Numbered from the stretch's first letter, positions 16,458 through 24,077 are shown. The stretch: DNA of 64,000 nt from Planococcus sp. CP5-4_YE (GCF_019042655.1 NZ_JAHPZO010000005.1:1-64000), one strand, 5' to 3'. The notes: generated from the letters alone by a model not told the origin. Translations and numbers: made by a program.

Positions 16458-16673
16458 ATGTCCAATCGCAACAGACCCGAAGACCAGCGCGACCGCCTGC
16501 AGTTAAAGGACCAAAAAGAACATGCCGGCAGCAATGTCAACGACTCGGCCAACCGCGCGCAAAGCGGCATGCCGGATACGCGCGGCATGGGATGGAGGGA
16601 AGTCGGCGGAGTTATTTTGCTGCTGGTGATTTTGTTGATTGCTTATAGTTTGTATCAAGTGTTTTTCGGTTGA
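16458..16673 (+). CDS. Small tail-anchored protein (DUF6366-like)
   Basis: The 71-residue product has a hydrophilic N-terminal half rich in Arg, Asp, Gln and Asn (RNRPEDQRDRLQLKDQ) and a single C-terminal membrane helix (about 50-68). ATG 16458 follows ttggaggagg. The arrangement resembles the DUF6366 family of short Bacillales proteins; the name is given tentatively. A second gene follows 31 bases later. Confidence 0.65.
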   Translation: MSNRNRPEDQRDRLQLKDQKEHAGSNVNDSANRAQSGMPDTRGMGWREVGGVILLLVILLIAYSLYQVFFG

Positions 16674-16704
16674 GAAGAGTGATTAGCAGAAGGGATTGGG
16701 GAAG

Positions 16705-17205
16705 TTGAATAAGAAAATCTTGATCGTGGTGTTAAGCTTAATGGTGTTTGTGGCTTTAGTCGGTGGGACGCTTATTTTTTTGAAAAGCAATCCGCCGCTT
16801 GAGACGAATACCTTGGCTTCAAACGAAAACCAGCATTCTGTCATTGTCGGATTTGGCAATAAAGGATGGGGAGATATTCAATTGACGGAAGTCGCAGTCA
16901 ATAATTATGAAGAGCCGACGGAAAGCAAAATCCAGATGAGCAATGCGATGCTAGGTTTCATCATCACAGATGATTTTGAGTCCGTTGAAGCACAGCCGTA
17001 CCGCTTCACTGAACTCGACGAGGCCACAATTAAAACCGGCACATCCCCTACCGAGACACTGGAAAAACAGAACAACGGCACCGCTTCTGAAGACGATGAA
17101 ACTTACGGGCTCAGCGTGATGCATGATGAAGAAATCCATACCGTCCATATTAAATACAGTTATTTCGGCATCCCCTTATTTGAAGAAGTAGAGCTATCCT
17201 TTTGA
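16705..17205 (+). CDS. Membrane-anchored secreted protein
   Basis: TTG 16705 is chosen as start because aaggga lies nine bases upstream. An in-frame TTG at 16696 sits inside that region. The 166-residue product has one N-terminal anchor (about 4-26) and an extracellular beta-rich domain ending in HTVHIKYSYFGIPLFEEVELSF. The family is not recognised. A perfect terminator follows at 17217. It may be co-transcribed with the small tail-anchored protein gene. Confidence 0.7.
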   Translation: MNKKILIVVLSLMVFVALVGGTLIFLKSNPPLETNTLASNENQHSVIVGFGNKGWGDIQLTEVAVNNYEEPTESKIQMSNAMLGFIITDDFESVEAQPYRFTELDEATIKTGTSPTETLEKQNNGTASEDDETYGLSVMHDEEIHTVHIKYSYFGIPLFEEVELSF

Positions 17206-17216
17206 TAAAAATAGAA

Positions 17217-17257
17217 AATGACACAGCTGATGATAAATGGCTGTGTCATTTTTTTTA
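17217..17257 (+). terminator. Rho-independent terminator
   Basis: AATGACACAGC and GCTGTGTCATT form an 11-bp stem followed by eight T residues. Confidence 0.9.
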
Positions 17258-17333
17258 TTCATTTTAGCAGTCCGTACCGAAAACACTCTTTATACCGCCC
17301 TCACGCTCAGGCTGAACACAGCGTATATATCTG

Positions 17334-17945
17334 TTAAGATATTTTCCGAAACACATAGTTTTCAGCCGCAACGGTGTAGTTCAATCCTTTCATTTTTTCT
17401 TTGACTATCTTAAGGTCAACTGGCTTGTCCTTCGCGAGCTGGAAGTACCGCTCCAAGTTGTCCTGTTCGATTTTATTGTTGCCATTGACGATACCGATAA
17501 ATTCAAAGTCTTGATCGAACCTCGCCAAAGTGGCATCGCCATGGCTATCATTGCATAATAGGATGCCTCCCAGCTTTAAATACCGCTTCGTTTCCTGCCC
17601 GACAAATCCGGCATACTGGGAGATGATCAAGTCAACTTGTTCCATTTCAAGCGGCTGTGTATAGTCCTGCCCGATAAAAGAAATTTTGCAGGCATCCGGA
17701 TACTCTTTGTTTTCCTCTACGTAGTTCTTGATGCCGTCCATCTGCTTAAAAAATCGAATGGCGCCTTTGAAATTATCGATATACGTTACGTCAGGAATAA
17801 CCAGGGACGGAGAAATATCAATGAACGAACCCGGGTAAATCGCAGTTCGAATGCTATATTCCGCTGCGACAGCTTTGTATAGTGCCTTCCTGTCCCCTAT
17901 TTTGCTTATATATTCTTTATATTCTTCAAGAAACTGATTTTCCAT
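17334..17945 (-). CDS. Rossmann-fold protein, possible methyltransferase relative
   Basis: The 203-residue product has alternating strands and helices with SFIDISPSLVIPDVTYID near 41-58, VDLIISQYAGFVG near 104-116 and YLKLGGILLCNDSHGDA near 122-138. This succession resembles a class I SAM-dependent methyltransferase core, but the usual glycine-rich first motif is replaced by YPGSFIDIS, so activity is uncertain. ATG 17945 is preceded by caggaggt. The gene is monocistronic and convergent with the plus-strand unit before it. Confidence 0.6.
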   Translation of the reverse strand: MENQFLEEYKEYISKIGDRKALYKAVAAEYSIRTAIYPGSFIDISPSLVIPDVTYIDNFKGAIRFFKQMDGIKNYVEENKEYPDACKISFIGQDYTQPLEMEQVDLIISQYAGFVGQETKRYLKLGGILLCNDSHGDATLARFDQDFEFIGIVNGNNKIEQDNLERYFQLAKDKPVDLKIVKEKMKGLNYTVAAENYVFRKIS

Positions 17946-18053
17946 CGGGCACCTCCTGTTTCTTCCATATGATATGCTTGTCTCATTAACAATTAATTGG
18001 CAGCAGATTCATTCATTATTTTGCTGAAAAAAGTATGAGGAGGAGATTATACA

Positions 18054-18185
18054 ATGACTTCTGTATTTCTGACTGGCGTTTTCACTTCACTATTCACCTG
18101 GGTTTTGCCAATCGGCATCGTTATTGCATTGGTGGTTTTATTCAAAAAGGTAAACCGTTTAGAAAAAAAGAGCGATAAGCAGTGA
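18054..18185 (+). CDS. Single-span membrane peptide, 43 residues
   Basis: ATG 18054 follows gaggaggaga. The product reads MTSVFLTGVFTSLFTWVLPI then GIVIALVVLFKKVNRLEKKS and DKQ: one long hydrophobic region followed by a basic, possibly helical tail. Upstream is the divergent Rossmann-fold gene. No family is recognised. The clear ribosome binding site and composition support coding. Confidence 0.65.
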   Translation: MTSVFLTGVFTSLFTWVLPIGIVIALVVLFKKVNRLEKKSDKQ

Positions 18186-18251
18186 GTTGAGCTAGAAGTT
18201 TTCATCCGTTTCGGCTTTGAGGATTTATGTACATTGGGCACATGCTCCTCA

Positions 18252-18632
18252 TTAAGATTCTTCCTCATCCAAATTGAAGGATTCCGTTTTCCCATCCCAT
18301 TTGACTTCGACTTTAATTTTCGTATGCTCTTGGATGATTCCACAATCCACGCAGCTTCCGTTTTGTAGCGTCACTTTCCCATCTGTTACCGGCACATTCG
18401 TTGTTGATTGGCCTCGAATAACCGAATTCATCGAATAACCGATTGTCTCGGGTGCTGTCCCCGCTCCTATATACTCGAGCGTCCCCTCTACTTGCTGGCT
18501 GCCGCTTTGTGCCTCGACTACTTTGTATGTCATGCTCCAACTCTCGCTTTTTCCTGAATAAAGATATCGCTCTCCGCCAATACAACCACTTAGTAAAAAA
18601 GCTGCGAATGCGATCATGACCAGTTTCTTTAT
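18252..18632 (-). CDS. Small lipoprotein with CxxC pair, probable ATA start
   Basis: A paralogue of the lipoprotein at 6463-6834: YLYSGKSESWSMTY, APETIGYSMNS, CVDCGIIQE and VKWDGKTESFNL line up block by block. From the in-frame ATA 18632 the signal reads (M)KKLVMIAFAAFLLSGC, the same length as the paralogue's, and AAGGGGG stands eight bases upstream. The first ATG (18617) has no such site and would remove both lysines from the signal. ATA initiation or a mutated ATG is proposed. The function is unknown; the CxxC pair may bind metal or form a disulfide. Confidence 0.7.
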   Translation of the reverse strand: MKKLVMIAFAAFLLSGCIGGERYLYSGKSESWSMTYKVVEAQSGSQQVEGTLEYIGAGTAPETIGYSMNSVIRGQSTTNVPVTDGKVTLQNGSCVDCGIIQEHTKIKVEVKWDGKTESFNLDEEES

Positions 18633-18656
18633 CGGGCTTGCCCCCTTATTCGATTG

Positions 18657-18848
18657 TTATTCCTCTTCCTGCTCAATCCGCCAAACGATGAACTTCACAA
18701 GCTCAGCTACAAAAAAGAAGCCGAGAACCCAGAGGAGTAGGCCGTTTACTGCCCCGTCGGCAAAGACCTTGGCAACTATATACCCGATGATGACAGCGGC
18801 GAGGAATGATAAATGGTAGGCCTTGTTTTCTTCTAAGTATTCTCTCAT
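18657..18848 (-). CDS. Small two-span membrane protein
   Basis: The 63-residue product starts MREYLEENKAYHLSFLAAV and has two hydrophobic helices (about 13-30 and 33-52) with an acidic tail (WRIEQEEE). ATG 18848 has GGAG eight bases upstream. It lies 26 bases downstream of the Nudix gene and 24 bases upstream of the CxxC lipoprotein's start, so Mrr-like nuclease, Nudix, this protein and the lipoprotein could be one transcript. Confidence 0.65.
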   Translation of the reverse strand: MREYLEENKAYHLSFLAAVIIGYIVAKVFADGAVNGLLLWVLGFFFVAELVKFIVWRIEQEEE

Positions 18849-18874
18849 CCCTTCCACTCCCATTCGCTGCGCAT

Positions 18875-19336
18875 TTATTTCAATATCGGCAAGCTCGCCT
18901 TGTTTACCCAATCCAAAATAAAGCGTTCCTGATGCGAATTGATTTGTGGCAGTTCATCCGGTTTGAAAAAGCGATGCTCGTGGCTTTCTGCCCCAACTTG
19001 TATCAGCTCGCCTGAAAATTGCTGTGTGTGAAAAATGATTTGCACGCTATAAACTTGGTCACCGTTTTGGTATTCGGCATAACCTTGCTCCCCTGAATAG
19101 AGGCCGAATAGCTGTAAGTTCTCTGCATGCAGGCCGGTTTCTTCACATGTTTCCCTGACGGCCGTCTCGAGAAAAGTTTCGCCAGGCTCCATGACTCCGC
19201 CCGGAATTCCCCACACGTCTCGGTCTTTTCGGTGCTGAAGCAAAATTTTGCCGTCCTTTTCCAGAATGATTCCGCACCCAACCGTCATCAATAAATTCGA
19301 ACCGATCAACTGGCGCATGTCTTGGATGTAATTCAT
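18875..19336 (-). CDS. Nudix hydrolase
   Basis: The 153-residue product has a full Nudix box beginning GVMEPGETFLETAV near residue 46 and continuing to RETCEETGL, preceded by DVWGIPGG. The layout (MRQLIGSNLLMTVGCGIILE...) is that of the MutT/ADP-ribose-type group. ATG 19336 has GGGGGA upstream; an ATG six codons earlier overlaps it. The stop of the membrane-anchored Mrr nuclease lies 17 bases upstream, so the two are probably co-expressed. Confidence 0.87.
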   Translation of the reverse strand: MNYIQDMRQLIGSNLLMTVGCGIILEKDGKILLQHRKDRDVWGIPGGVMEPGETFLETAVRETCEETGLHAENLQLFGLYSGEQGYAEYQNGDQVYSVQIIFHTQQFSGELIQVGAESHEHRFFKPDELPQINSHQERFILDWVNKASLPILK

Positions 19337-19353
19337 TGCCATTCCCCCGTTCA

Positions 19354-19944
19354 TTATAGTTTCTCTTTATTGGCGGTTTCCCCTTTAATTTTTGAAGTTG
19401 TTGCTACCTTGCTGATGGCAGTTTCCTTATTCATCTCCAGCATCCATCTCATGAGCATCACACGGTCTATCAATTTCACTGCATTGGACGCAGCCAATTT
19501 CTTTGCCGGCTCAGTATAACCGCTATTGGTAACCACCCAACATTCATCCACTTTGTAATGCAGTTTCGCCGTAGAAACTTCTTGTACAGCTTTCAATCCG
19601 ACATTCTTTTTATAGCGTTTCGCTTGAACTGCGATTCTCAGCCCAGCTTTCGACAAAATAAGGTCTGCGCCGTAATCTCCGGTGCCCGGTGTCATCTGCA
19701 CGTGATAGCCTCTTTCTAAAAACAATACGCGGAGATAGTCTTCAAATTCCTTGCCTTTCATCTGATCCACTTGCAGCATGCCGGATCGCTTTAGTTTGCG
19801 GTCTTTTAAAATATTGGTGATTGATGCAAGCAAAAATGCCCCTAAACCAAATATGATTAGAAACCCTGTCAATTGCGGTTCCGCCGTGGCGATGCTCCAC
19901 ATTAAATCCAGCCCTAATCGAAATCCACTTAAAAATTCCTCCAT
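19354..19944 (-). CDS. Membrane-anchored Mrr-type restriction endonuclease
   Basis: The 196-residue protein has an N-terminal membrane helix (about 26-45) followed by an Mrr_cat domain: helix GKEFEDYLRVLF with Glu66, GTGDYGADLILS with Asp94, and the VQAKRYKKNVG motif with Gln107-Ala-Lys109. This is the D-x(n)-QAK form of the PD-(D/E)XK nuclease core. Mrr proteins cut modified DNA, and membrane-anchored versions are less well understood. The gene heads a likely operon with a Nudix hydrolase and a small membrane protein. Confidence 0.88.
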   Translation of the reverse strand: MEEFLSGFRLGLDLMWSIATAEPQLTGFLIIFGLGAFLLASITNILKDRKLKRSGMLQVDQMKGKEFEDYLRVLFLERGYHVQMTPGTGDYGADLILSKAGLRIAVQAKRYKKNVGLKAVQEVSTAKLHYKVDECWVVTNSGYTEPAKKLAASNAVKLIDRVMLMRWMLEMNKETAISKVATTSKIKGETANKEKL

Positions 19945-20212
19945 AAGATACTCCTCCAGTTCTTTTAAAACTCCTTTATACCTTTAAATATACCAATAAA
20001 ATCCATTAATAGTAGAGGAATTTTAAATATATACTCGCAATGATTGTGTTTTGCATTTATACTCAATTAATTATCTTTAGAAGTGTAAAAGCAAAAAATC
20101 CTAATTCAATTTTTCACTAAATACAAAAAGCACCACCCATGATAAAAAAGCTGAATCAGCAGCGATTTTAGTACTGGCAGTGTCTTTTGGACTTCATATG
20201 AACTTCTATTTA

Positions 20213-20431
20213 TCATTCCGGACTTTTAAACGACTTTCGTAAACTGAAGAGTATTAGCAGAATCAGCACAACTGTAAAAACCAGTGCCCAAATGTTTCCT
20301 TCACCAAATAAGCTTATGAGCACGACTTCGAAAGATGGCAGACCTAATGCGTAAAGCAACGGCAAAACAAGCAAGGTCGATGCCACACCTGACCCAAACA
20401 AAAGAATAGCTGTTTTTCTGTTAACTTCCAA
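20213..20431 (-). CDS. Small two-span membrane protein
   Basis: TTG 20431 lies six bases after gggaggtg and is the best start, giving 72 residues (MEVNRKTAILLFGSG...). Two hydrophobic segments (about 8-30 and 40-62) are followed by a basic tail (LRKSFKSPE). The family is not recognised. The 270 bases downstream of the Mrr gene's start hold nothing else that could be supported. Confidence 0.6.
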   Translation of the reverse strand: MEVNRKTAILLFGSGVASTLLVLPLLYALGLPSFEVVLISLFGEGNIWALVFTVVLILLILFSLRKSFKSPE

Positions 20432-20521
20432 AAAAACACCTCCCACAGAAAGCTTAACATAAAAATATAAATTAACTAATTATTTTGAATACTATTATCG
20501 GTACCCAGTTATCTGCTTCGG

Positions 20522-20728
20522 CTACAAAACACGATCCAAAGTCTTCTCCGTTATCGGCATGATTACATTCAAAATAAACACTCTGAAACAGACTGTCAGC
20601 ACTGTCCCGATGCTGACCGGGACCCCGAACATGATCGCCAGGACTAGGAATATAAAATAGATGGCGGTTCGGAGAGAAAACAGAGTGGTCTTCGCCAACT
20701 CTTTTACGAGAAGCGTCAGGCGGTCCAC
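20522..20728 (-). CDS. Putative small membrane protein
   Basis: GTG 20728 opens a frame of 68 residues with two hydrophobic helices (about 18-40 and 42-58). The composition fits a membrane protein and the frame is divergent from marR, but no convincing ribosome binding site precedes the GTG. It is weakly supported. Confidence 0.4.
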   Translation of the reverse strand: MDRLTLLVKELAKTTLFSLRTAIYFIFLVLAIMFGVPVSIGTVLTVCFRVFILNVIMPITEKTLDRVL

Positions 20729-20823
20729 TGGAATTAGCTCGAAAAAAGAATTATTTCATTTTTCCGCTCCCGCTTCTTGCATTGGCCGCCTGGTTCTTGT
20801 ACACTCGATATAATTCATTATTG

Positions 20824-20841
20824 TTGCAAATGCAATATAAT
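20824..20841 (+). promoter_or_regulatory. marR promoter with candidate operator
   Basis: TTGCA-AA-TGCAA (20824-20835) is a short palindrome immediately before a perfect TATAAT (20836-20841), 15 bases upstream of marR. A repressor bound there would block RNA polymerase, as in many autoregulated MarR genes. No good -35 box is seen. Confidence 0.5.
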
Positions 20842-20855
20842 AAAGGGGTTATCCT

Positions 20856-21308
20856 ATGGCAGAAATCCTTCGTGAAATCGGCATGATTGCCCGTGCCCTT
20901 GATTCCATCAGCAATATCGAATTCAAAGAGCTCGAGCTGACGAAGGGGCAATATCTTTACCTCGTCCGCATCTGCGAAAATCCTGGCATCATCCAGGAGC
21001 AATTGCTCGATTTGATCAAAGTCGACCGCTCCACTGCGACACGCGCGCTTCAGAAATTGGAGAGCCACGGCTTTATCGAAAAAATGGGTGACCCAGGCAA
21101 TAAGAAAATCAAAAAGATCTATCCGACTGAAAAAGCTCGAAAGGCCTATCCCTTCATCATCCGGGAAAACGAGCATTCCAACGCAGTTGCTCTCGCTGGC
21201 TTTTCGGAACAGGAGGCGGTTGAGATTGAACTCTATTTGCGGCGCATCCGAGAGAATATCGAAGTCGATTTCGAATCGGTCAAAAAAGGCCGAAAGCGCA
21301 ATTATTAA
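20856..21308 (+). CDS. MarR-family transcriptional regulator
   Basis: The 150-residue product has the winged helix-turn-helix layout of MarR: the recognition section KVDRSTATRALQKLESHGFI near residues 55-74 (shown as one run of 20) and a wing reading GDPGNKKIKKIYPTEK. MarR proteins are dimeric, usually repress neighbouring genes and release DNA on binding small ligands. The next gene, a PaiA-type polyamine acetyltransferase, starts 22 bases downstream, so polyamine-related control is possible but inferred. Confidence 0.88.
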   Translation: MAEILREIGMIARALDSISNIEFKELELTKGQYLYLVRICENPGIIQEQLLDLIKVDRSTATRALQKLESHGFIEKMGDPGNKKIKKIYPTEKARKAYPFIIRENEHSNAVALAGFSEQEAVEIELYLRRIRENIEVDFESVKKGRKRNY

Positions 21309-21330
21309 TCAGCTAAAGGAGCGAATCTTC

Positions 21331-21843
21331 ATGGCAAGCCTACGTAAATGTGCAGCAAGCGATCTCCAAGAACTGCAAGACATCAGCATTCTCACTTATA
21401 AGGAAACCTTCGACGAACACAATAGCGAAGAGAACATGAACGCCTATCTAGAAGCGGCCTATAACAAACCGAAGCTCGAGAAAGAACTCGCCACCCCTTC
21501 CTCCCATTTCTATTTCGCGATGGTCGAAGATGAAGTGGCGGGCTATTTGAAAATCAATACAGACGAAGCGCAAACCGAACCGATGGGTGATCAGGCGCTC
21601 GAAGTGGAGCGCATCTACATCAAGAAAAAGTTCCAGAAAAACGGCGCTGGGAAAGTATTGATGAACCAGGCGTTTGAGATGGCGAAAGAACTGGGAAAAG
21701 AAAAAATATGGCTCGGCGTTTGGGAGCACAACAACAATGCCCGGGCTTTTTACGACAAGAAAGGTTTTGTCGAGACCGGCAGCCATTCGTTTTTCATGGG
21801 CGATGACGAGCAGACCGATTTGATTTTGACGAAGACTTTGTAG
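21331..21843 (+). CDS. paiA: PaiA-type spermidine/spermine N-acetyltransferase
   Basis: The 170-residue GNAT protein closely follows B. subtilis PaiA in length and sequence: SEENMNAYLEAAYN near 33-46, the acetyl-CoA loop ERIYIKKKFQKNGAGKVLM, IWLGVWEHNNNARAFY and the C-terminal MGDDEQTDLILTKTL. PaiA acetylates polyamines and limits their toxicity. ATG 21331 has aaaggagcg ten bases upstream. It probably forms an operon with marR. PaiB follows only after a repeat-containing gap of 288 bases. Confidence 0.9.
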   Translation: MASLRKCAASDLQELQDISILTYKETFDEHNSEENMNAYLEAAYNKPKLEKELATPSSHFYFAMVEDEVAGYLKINTDEAQTEPMGDQALEVERIYIKKKFQKNGAGKVLMNQAFEMAKELGKEKIWLGVWEHNNNARAFYDKKGFVETGSHSFFMGDDEQTDLILTKTL

Positions 21844-21879
21844 AGTAGAATAGGCATGGATATTCCGTAAAACTGCTTC

Positions 21880-22045
21880 GAAAAGCTTTGCTCAACTCTC
21901 TCTACGGTCGAGCATCACAAATGAATAAGCTCAGCTTCCCTTCGCTTATTCATTTCCCGCGGCAAAGGTGTTGACCGAAGCTTGCGAGGACAATCCTTTG
22001 CGATGTAATGCGCAGCATTATTGAGCAGTACGGTTTTCTAAGCAA
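21880..22045. repeat. Complex intergenic repeat, copy D
   Basis: Nested inverted repeats, for example AATGAATAAGC and GCTTATTCATT around 21919-21955. Blocks are shared with copy A (TTGCTCAACTCTC / GAGAGTTGAGCA, TTCGAAAAGC). It lies between paiA and paiB, which are normally adjacent, and carries no gene. Confidence 0.6.
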
Positions 22046-22131
22046 TTTCACTCCATATCTTTTGAAAATTCATTAATTTATACCTCTCTACTTTTATTGA
22101 ATAGAGTATTAAAGAGATAAGGAGGCTTACT

Positions 22132-22746
22132 ATGTATATCCCAAAACATTATAAAGTGAACGACCCGGAAGAGATTCGCGAGTTTATCGAAGCCCATTCA
22201 TTCGGTACGATTATTACCGCTGGCAAAGGCCGACCGCTTGCGACGCATTTGCCTTTCCAACTGAAAAAAGAACAAGACGGATATGTGCTGCGCGGGCACT
22301 TTGCACGCGGCAATCCCCAATGGCATACAATTGAAGACGCGGATGAAGTATTGGTGACGTTCCAAGGGCCGCATTCCTACATCACCTCTTCCTGGTACGA
22401 AGAAAAAGACATCCCGACGTGGAATTACCAGTCTGCGCATGTGTACGGCACAGGCCGGTTGCTGTCGGAAGATGAACTGCGGGAGGATTTGGTGAGCTTG
22501 CTCGAGAAGCACGAACAGCACCGCGACGAGCCGGTTCTTTGGGACACCCTCCCGACCGAGTTGCTCGAAAAAGACATTAAAGGCATCGTCGGATTCAAGC
22601 TCCACATCACCGATATCCAAGCTGCATTTAAGTTAAGCCAGAATCAGTCGCCCGAAGACTACCAACATGTCGTCGATGGCTTACGCAAAGAGAGTGACCC
22701 TTTGTCTGAAGAAGTCGCAGACGTCATGGACAAAAGACGCCCCTAG
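22132..22746 (+). CDS. paiB: PaiB-type FMN-binding regulator
   Basis: The 204-residue product opens MYIPKHYKVNDPEEIREFI and has PLATHLPFQL, GPHSYITSSWY and VPTWNY-like IPTWNYQSAHVYG, the flavin-reductase-like split-barrel signature of PaiB. PaiB is described in B. subtilis as a negative regulator of sporulation and protease genes acting with PaiA. The ATG follows aaggagg, and an AT-rich promoter-like stretch upstream suggests it is transcribed separately here. Confidence 0.9.
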   Translation: MYIPKHYKVNDPEEIREFIEAHSFGTIITAGKGRPLATHLPFQLKKEQDGYVLRGHFARGNPQWHTIEDADEVLVTFQGPHSYITSSWYEEKDIPTWNYQSAHVYGTGRLLSEDELREDLVSLLEKHEQHRDEPVLWDTLPTELLEKDIKGIVGFKLHITDIQAAFKLSQNQSPEDYQHVVDGLRKESDPLSEEVADVMDKRRP

Positions 22747-22814
22747 CCCACTGACCCGTATGACTTGAAGTTCAGACCCATTTCTTATATAACTAAAGTA
22801 ATTGAATGACTAAA

Positions 22815-22942
22815 AAAAGTTTTCTAGGGTTCCGCAGCATAGCTGGCCTGGTCCGAGAGAAAACACACAGCCACCGCTGTGACACGGAGGGACAAAAGCC
22901 TGGGAGAAACTGTTTTTACAGTTCTCCCGGGCTTTTTATTTT
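22815..22942 (+). promoter_or_regulatory. Guanidine-I (ykkC) riboswitch with terminator
   Basis: The conserved ykkC-motif blocks are present in order: CTAGGGTTCCG (22824-), CTGGTCCGAGAG (near 22848-22859), ACACAGCC...GTGACACGGAGGGACAAAAGCC (22863-22900, two separated blocks). The last overlaps a strong terminator (22897-22942: GGGAGAAACTG / CAGTTCTCCC then TTTTT). Guanidine binding to this class favours read-through. The matching exporter genes ykkC and ykkD lie on the same strand, but only 790 bases further on. Confidence 0.92.
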
Positions 22943-23080
22943 GAAACCCGCTGCTTTTGCGAGCGATGTTGAGTACGAAGCCACACGGAATAACGGGACA
23001 AACTAAAAAAGAACCCCTGCAGGCAGGAAGTTCTCGTTAATGGTCCGAGCTTTAGAAAATCCAGCAGCCCGAGGCACGGT

Positions 23081-23224
23081 TCATGAGAGTTTCTCTGACT
23101 CGTTCATTCTTTTTTCAAGTTCTTTGACGCGATTGTTGTTGTTAAGTGCGGTGGTAAAGGCAATAATCGCAAAAGTAAAACCAGACATGCCGAAAATAAA
23201 GCCCATGAGTCCAAAAACTTCCAT
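23081..23224 (-). CDS. Small membrane protein, 47 residues
   Basis: ATG 23224 follows gaggagggattgc. The product MEVFGLMGFIFGMSGFTFA plus IIAFTTALNNNNRVKELEKR and MNESEKLS has one hydrophobic helix and a charged, probably coiled tail. Similar short anchored proteins are common in Bacillales. It is on the opposite strand, between the guanidine riboswitch and ykkC, so transcription from the riboswitch to ykkC would run antisense through it. Confidence 0.7.
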   Translation of the reverse strand: MEVFGLMGFIFGMSGFTFAIIAFTTALNNNNRVKELEKRMNESEKLS

Positions 23225-23430
23225 GCAATCCCTCCTCTGTTGACCTTAAGCAAGGCTTTTTTCGCTTACCCTCGGACCGATTGCATCGGAATTATAAAGA
23301 AACAAGCTTTATTCAACGGAAATGAAGACATTCATTATACCATTTCCGGTGTCATCTGGCAGATGTCGCTTCGATAACGAAACGGCTTCACTGTCTTAAA
23401 ATCCAGCAATATTAAATAGGAGGAATTCCA

Positions 23431-23469
23431 ATGAATCTCCAATGGGGAAAGCATTGGATAAAACCATGA
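23431..23469 (+). pseudogene. Truncated duplicate of the ykkC start
   Basis: Bases 23417-23450 (TAGGAGGAATTCCAATG and the next six codons) repeat 23722-23755, the ribosome binding site and start of ykkC, with one or two changes. Here the frame encodes only MNLQWGKHWIKP before TGA. It is either a relic of a duplication or insertion at the ykkC start or a short upstream reading frame. Confidence 0.7.
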
Positions 23470-23556
23470 TTTTTTACAGCAAATATGTTGAAAAAACTAT
23501 CTCGAATAACATACTTGGATTCGTGTTACCTTCGTTTTTATGAATTTTATTAACCT

Positions 23557-23684
23557 AGATGAAAAAGCGGAAGGTGGCGACTCCTGCGGGAATAGCATGA
23601 GTCTTGAGACCCCACAGGGAGCGAAGCGACCGAGGAGGCTCAAGCCATGCCCGCGGAAAGCGTCCACCTGCAGCGACTTCATTA
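23557..23684. repeat. Palindromic intergenic repeat, copy C
   Basis: Nearly identical to copy B at 12238-12364 (same GGCGACTCCTGCGGGAATAG core and GATGAA...TTCAT ends). It lies between the duplicated ykkC start and the real ykkC start, which suggests that its arrival and the duplication are connected. Confidence 0.8.
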
Positions 23685-23735
23685 GTTGATCTACTTTTTA
23701 GTTTCTTACTTTATTTAATATTAGGAGGAATTCCA

Positions 23736-24077
23736 ATGAATCTTCAATGGGGAAAAGTATTAATCGCGGCATTGTTTGAAGTGGCGTGGGTTGTGGGATT
23801 AAAGCATGCGGATTCGCTCGGCGAATGGCTGATCACGATTGTGGCAATCGCCGTCAGCTTCACGTTGCTGATTGATGCCGGAAATAAATTGCCGGTCGGC
23901 ACGGTGTATGCGGTGTTTGTCGGGCTCGGGACGGCCGGGACAGTACTGTCCGAAATCGTCTTTTTCAACGAACCTGTCAGTACCGCAAAACTGGTATTGG
24001 TCGGGATTTTACTGCTTGGTGTTATCGGCTTGAAACTCGTGACACCGGATTCAGCACCTGAAAGGAGCGAAGCGTAA
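23736..24077 (+). CDS. ykkC: SMR-family guanidinium exporter subunit YkkC
   Basis: The 113-residue product has four membrane helices and the SMR pattern: [18 protein letters not shown] with the essential Glu14 in helix 1, [19 protein letters not shown] in helix 3, and GVIGLKLVT. It matches B. subtilis YkkC, half of the heterodimeric YkkCD exporter. YkkC RNAs respond to guanidine and the Gdx branch of SMR exports guanidinium. ATG 23736 follows ttaggagg. The stop overlaps the ykkD start (TAATG). Confidence 0.92.
   Translation: MNLQWGKVLIAALFEVAWVVGLKHADSLGEWLITIVAIAVSFTLLIDAGNKLPVGTVYAVFVGLGTAGTVLSEIVFFNEPVSTAKLVLVGILLLGVIGLKLVTPDSAPERSEA

Noticed and set aside
23604-23735. Long N-terminal extension of YkkC
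   Set aside because: It translates repeat copy C; SMR proteins begin a few residues before the helix-1 glutamate, as from ATG 23736.
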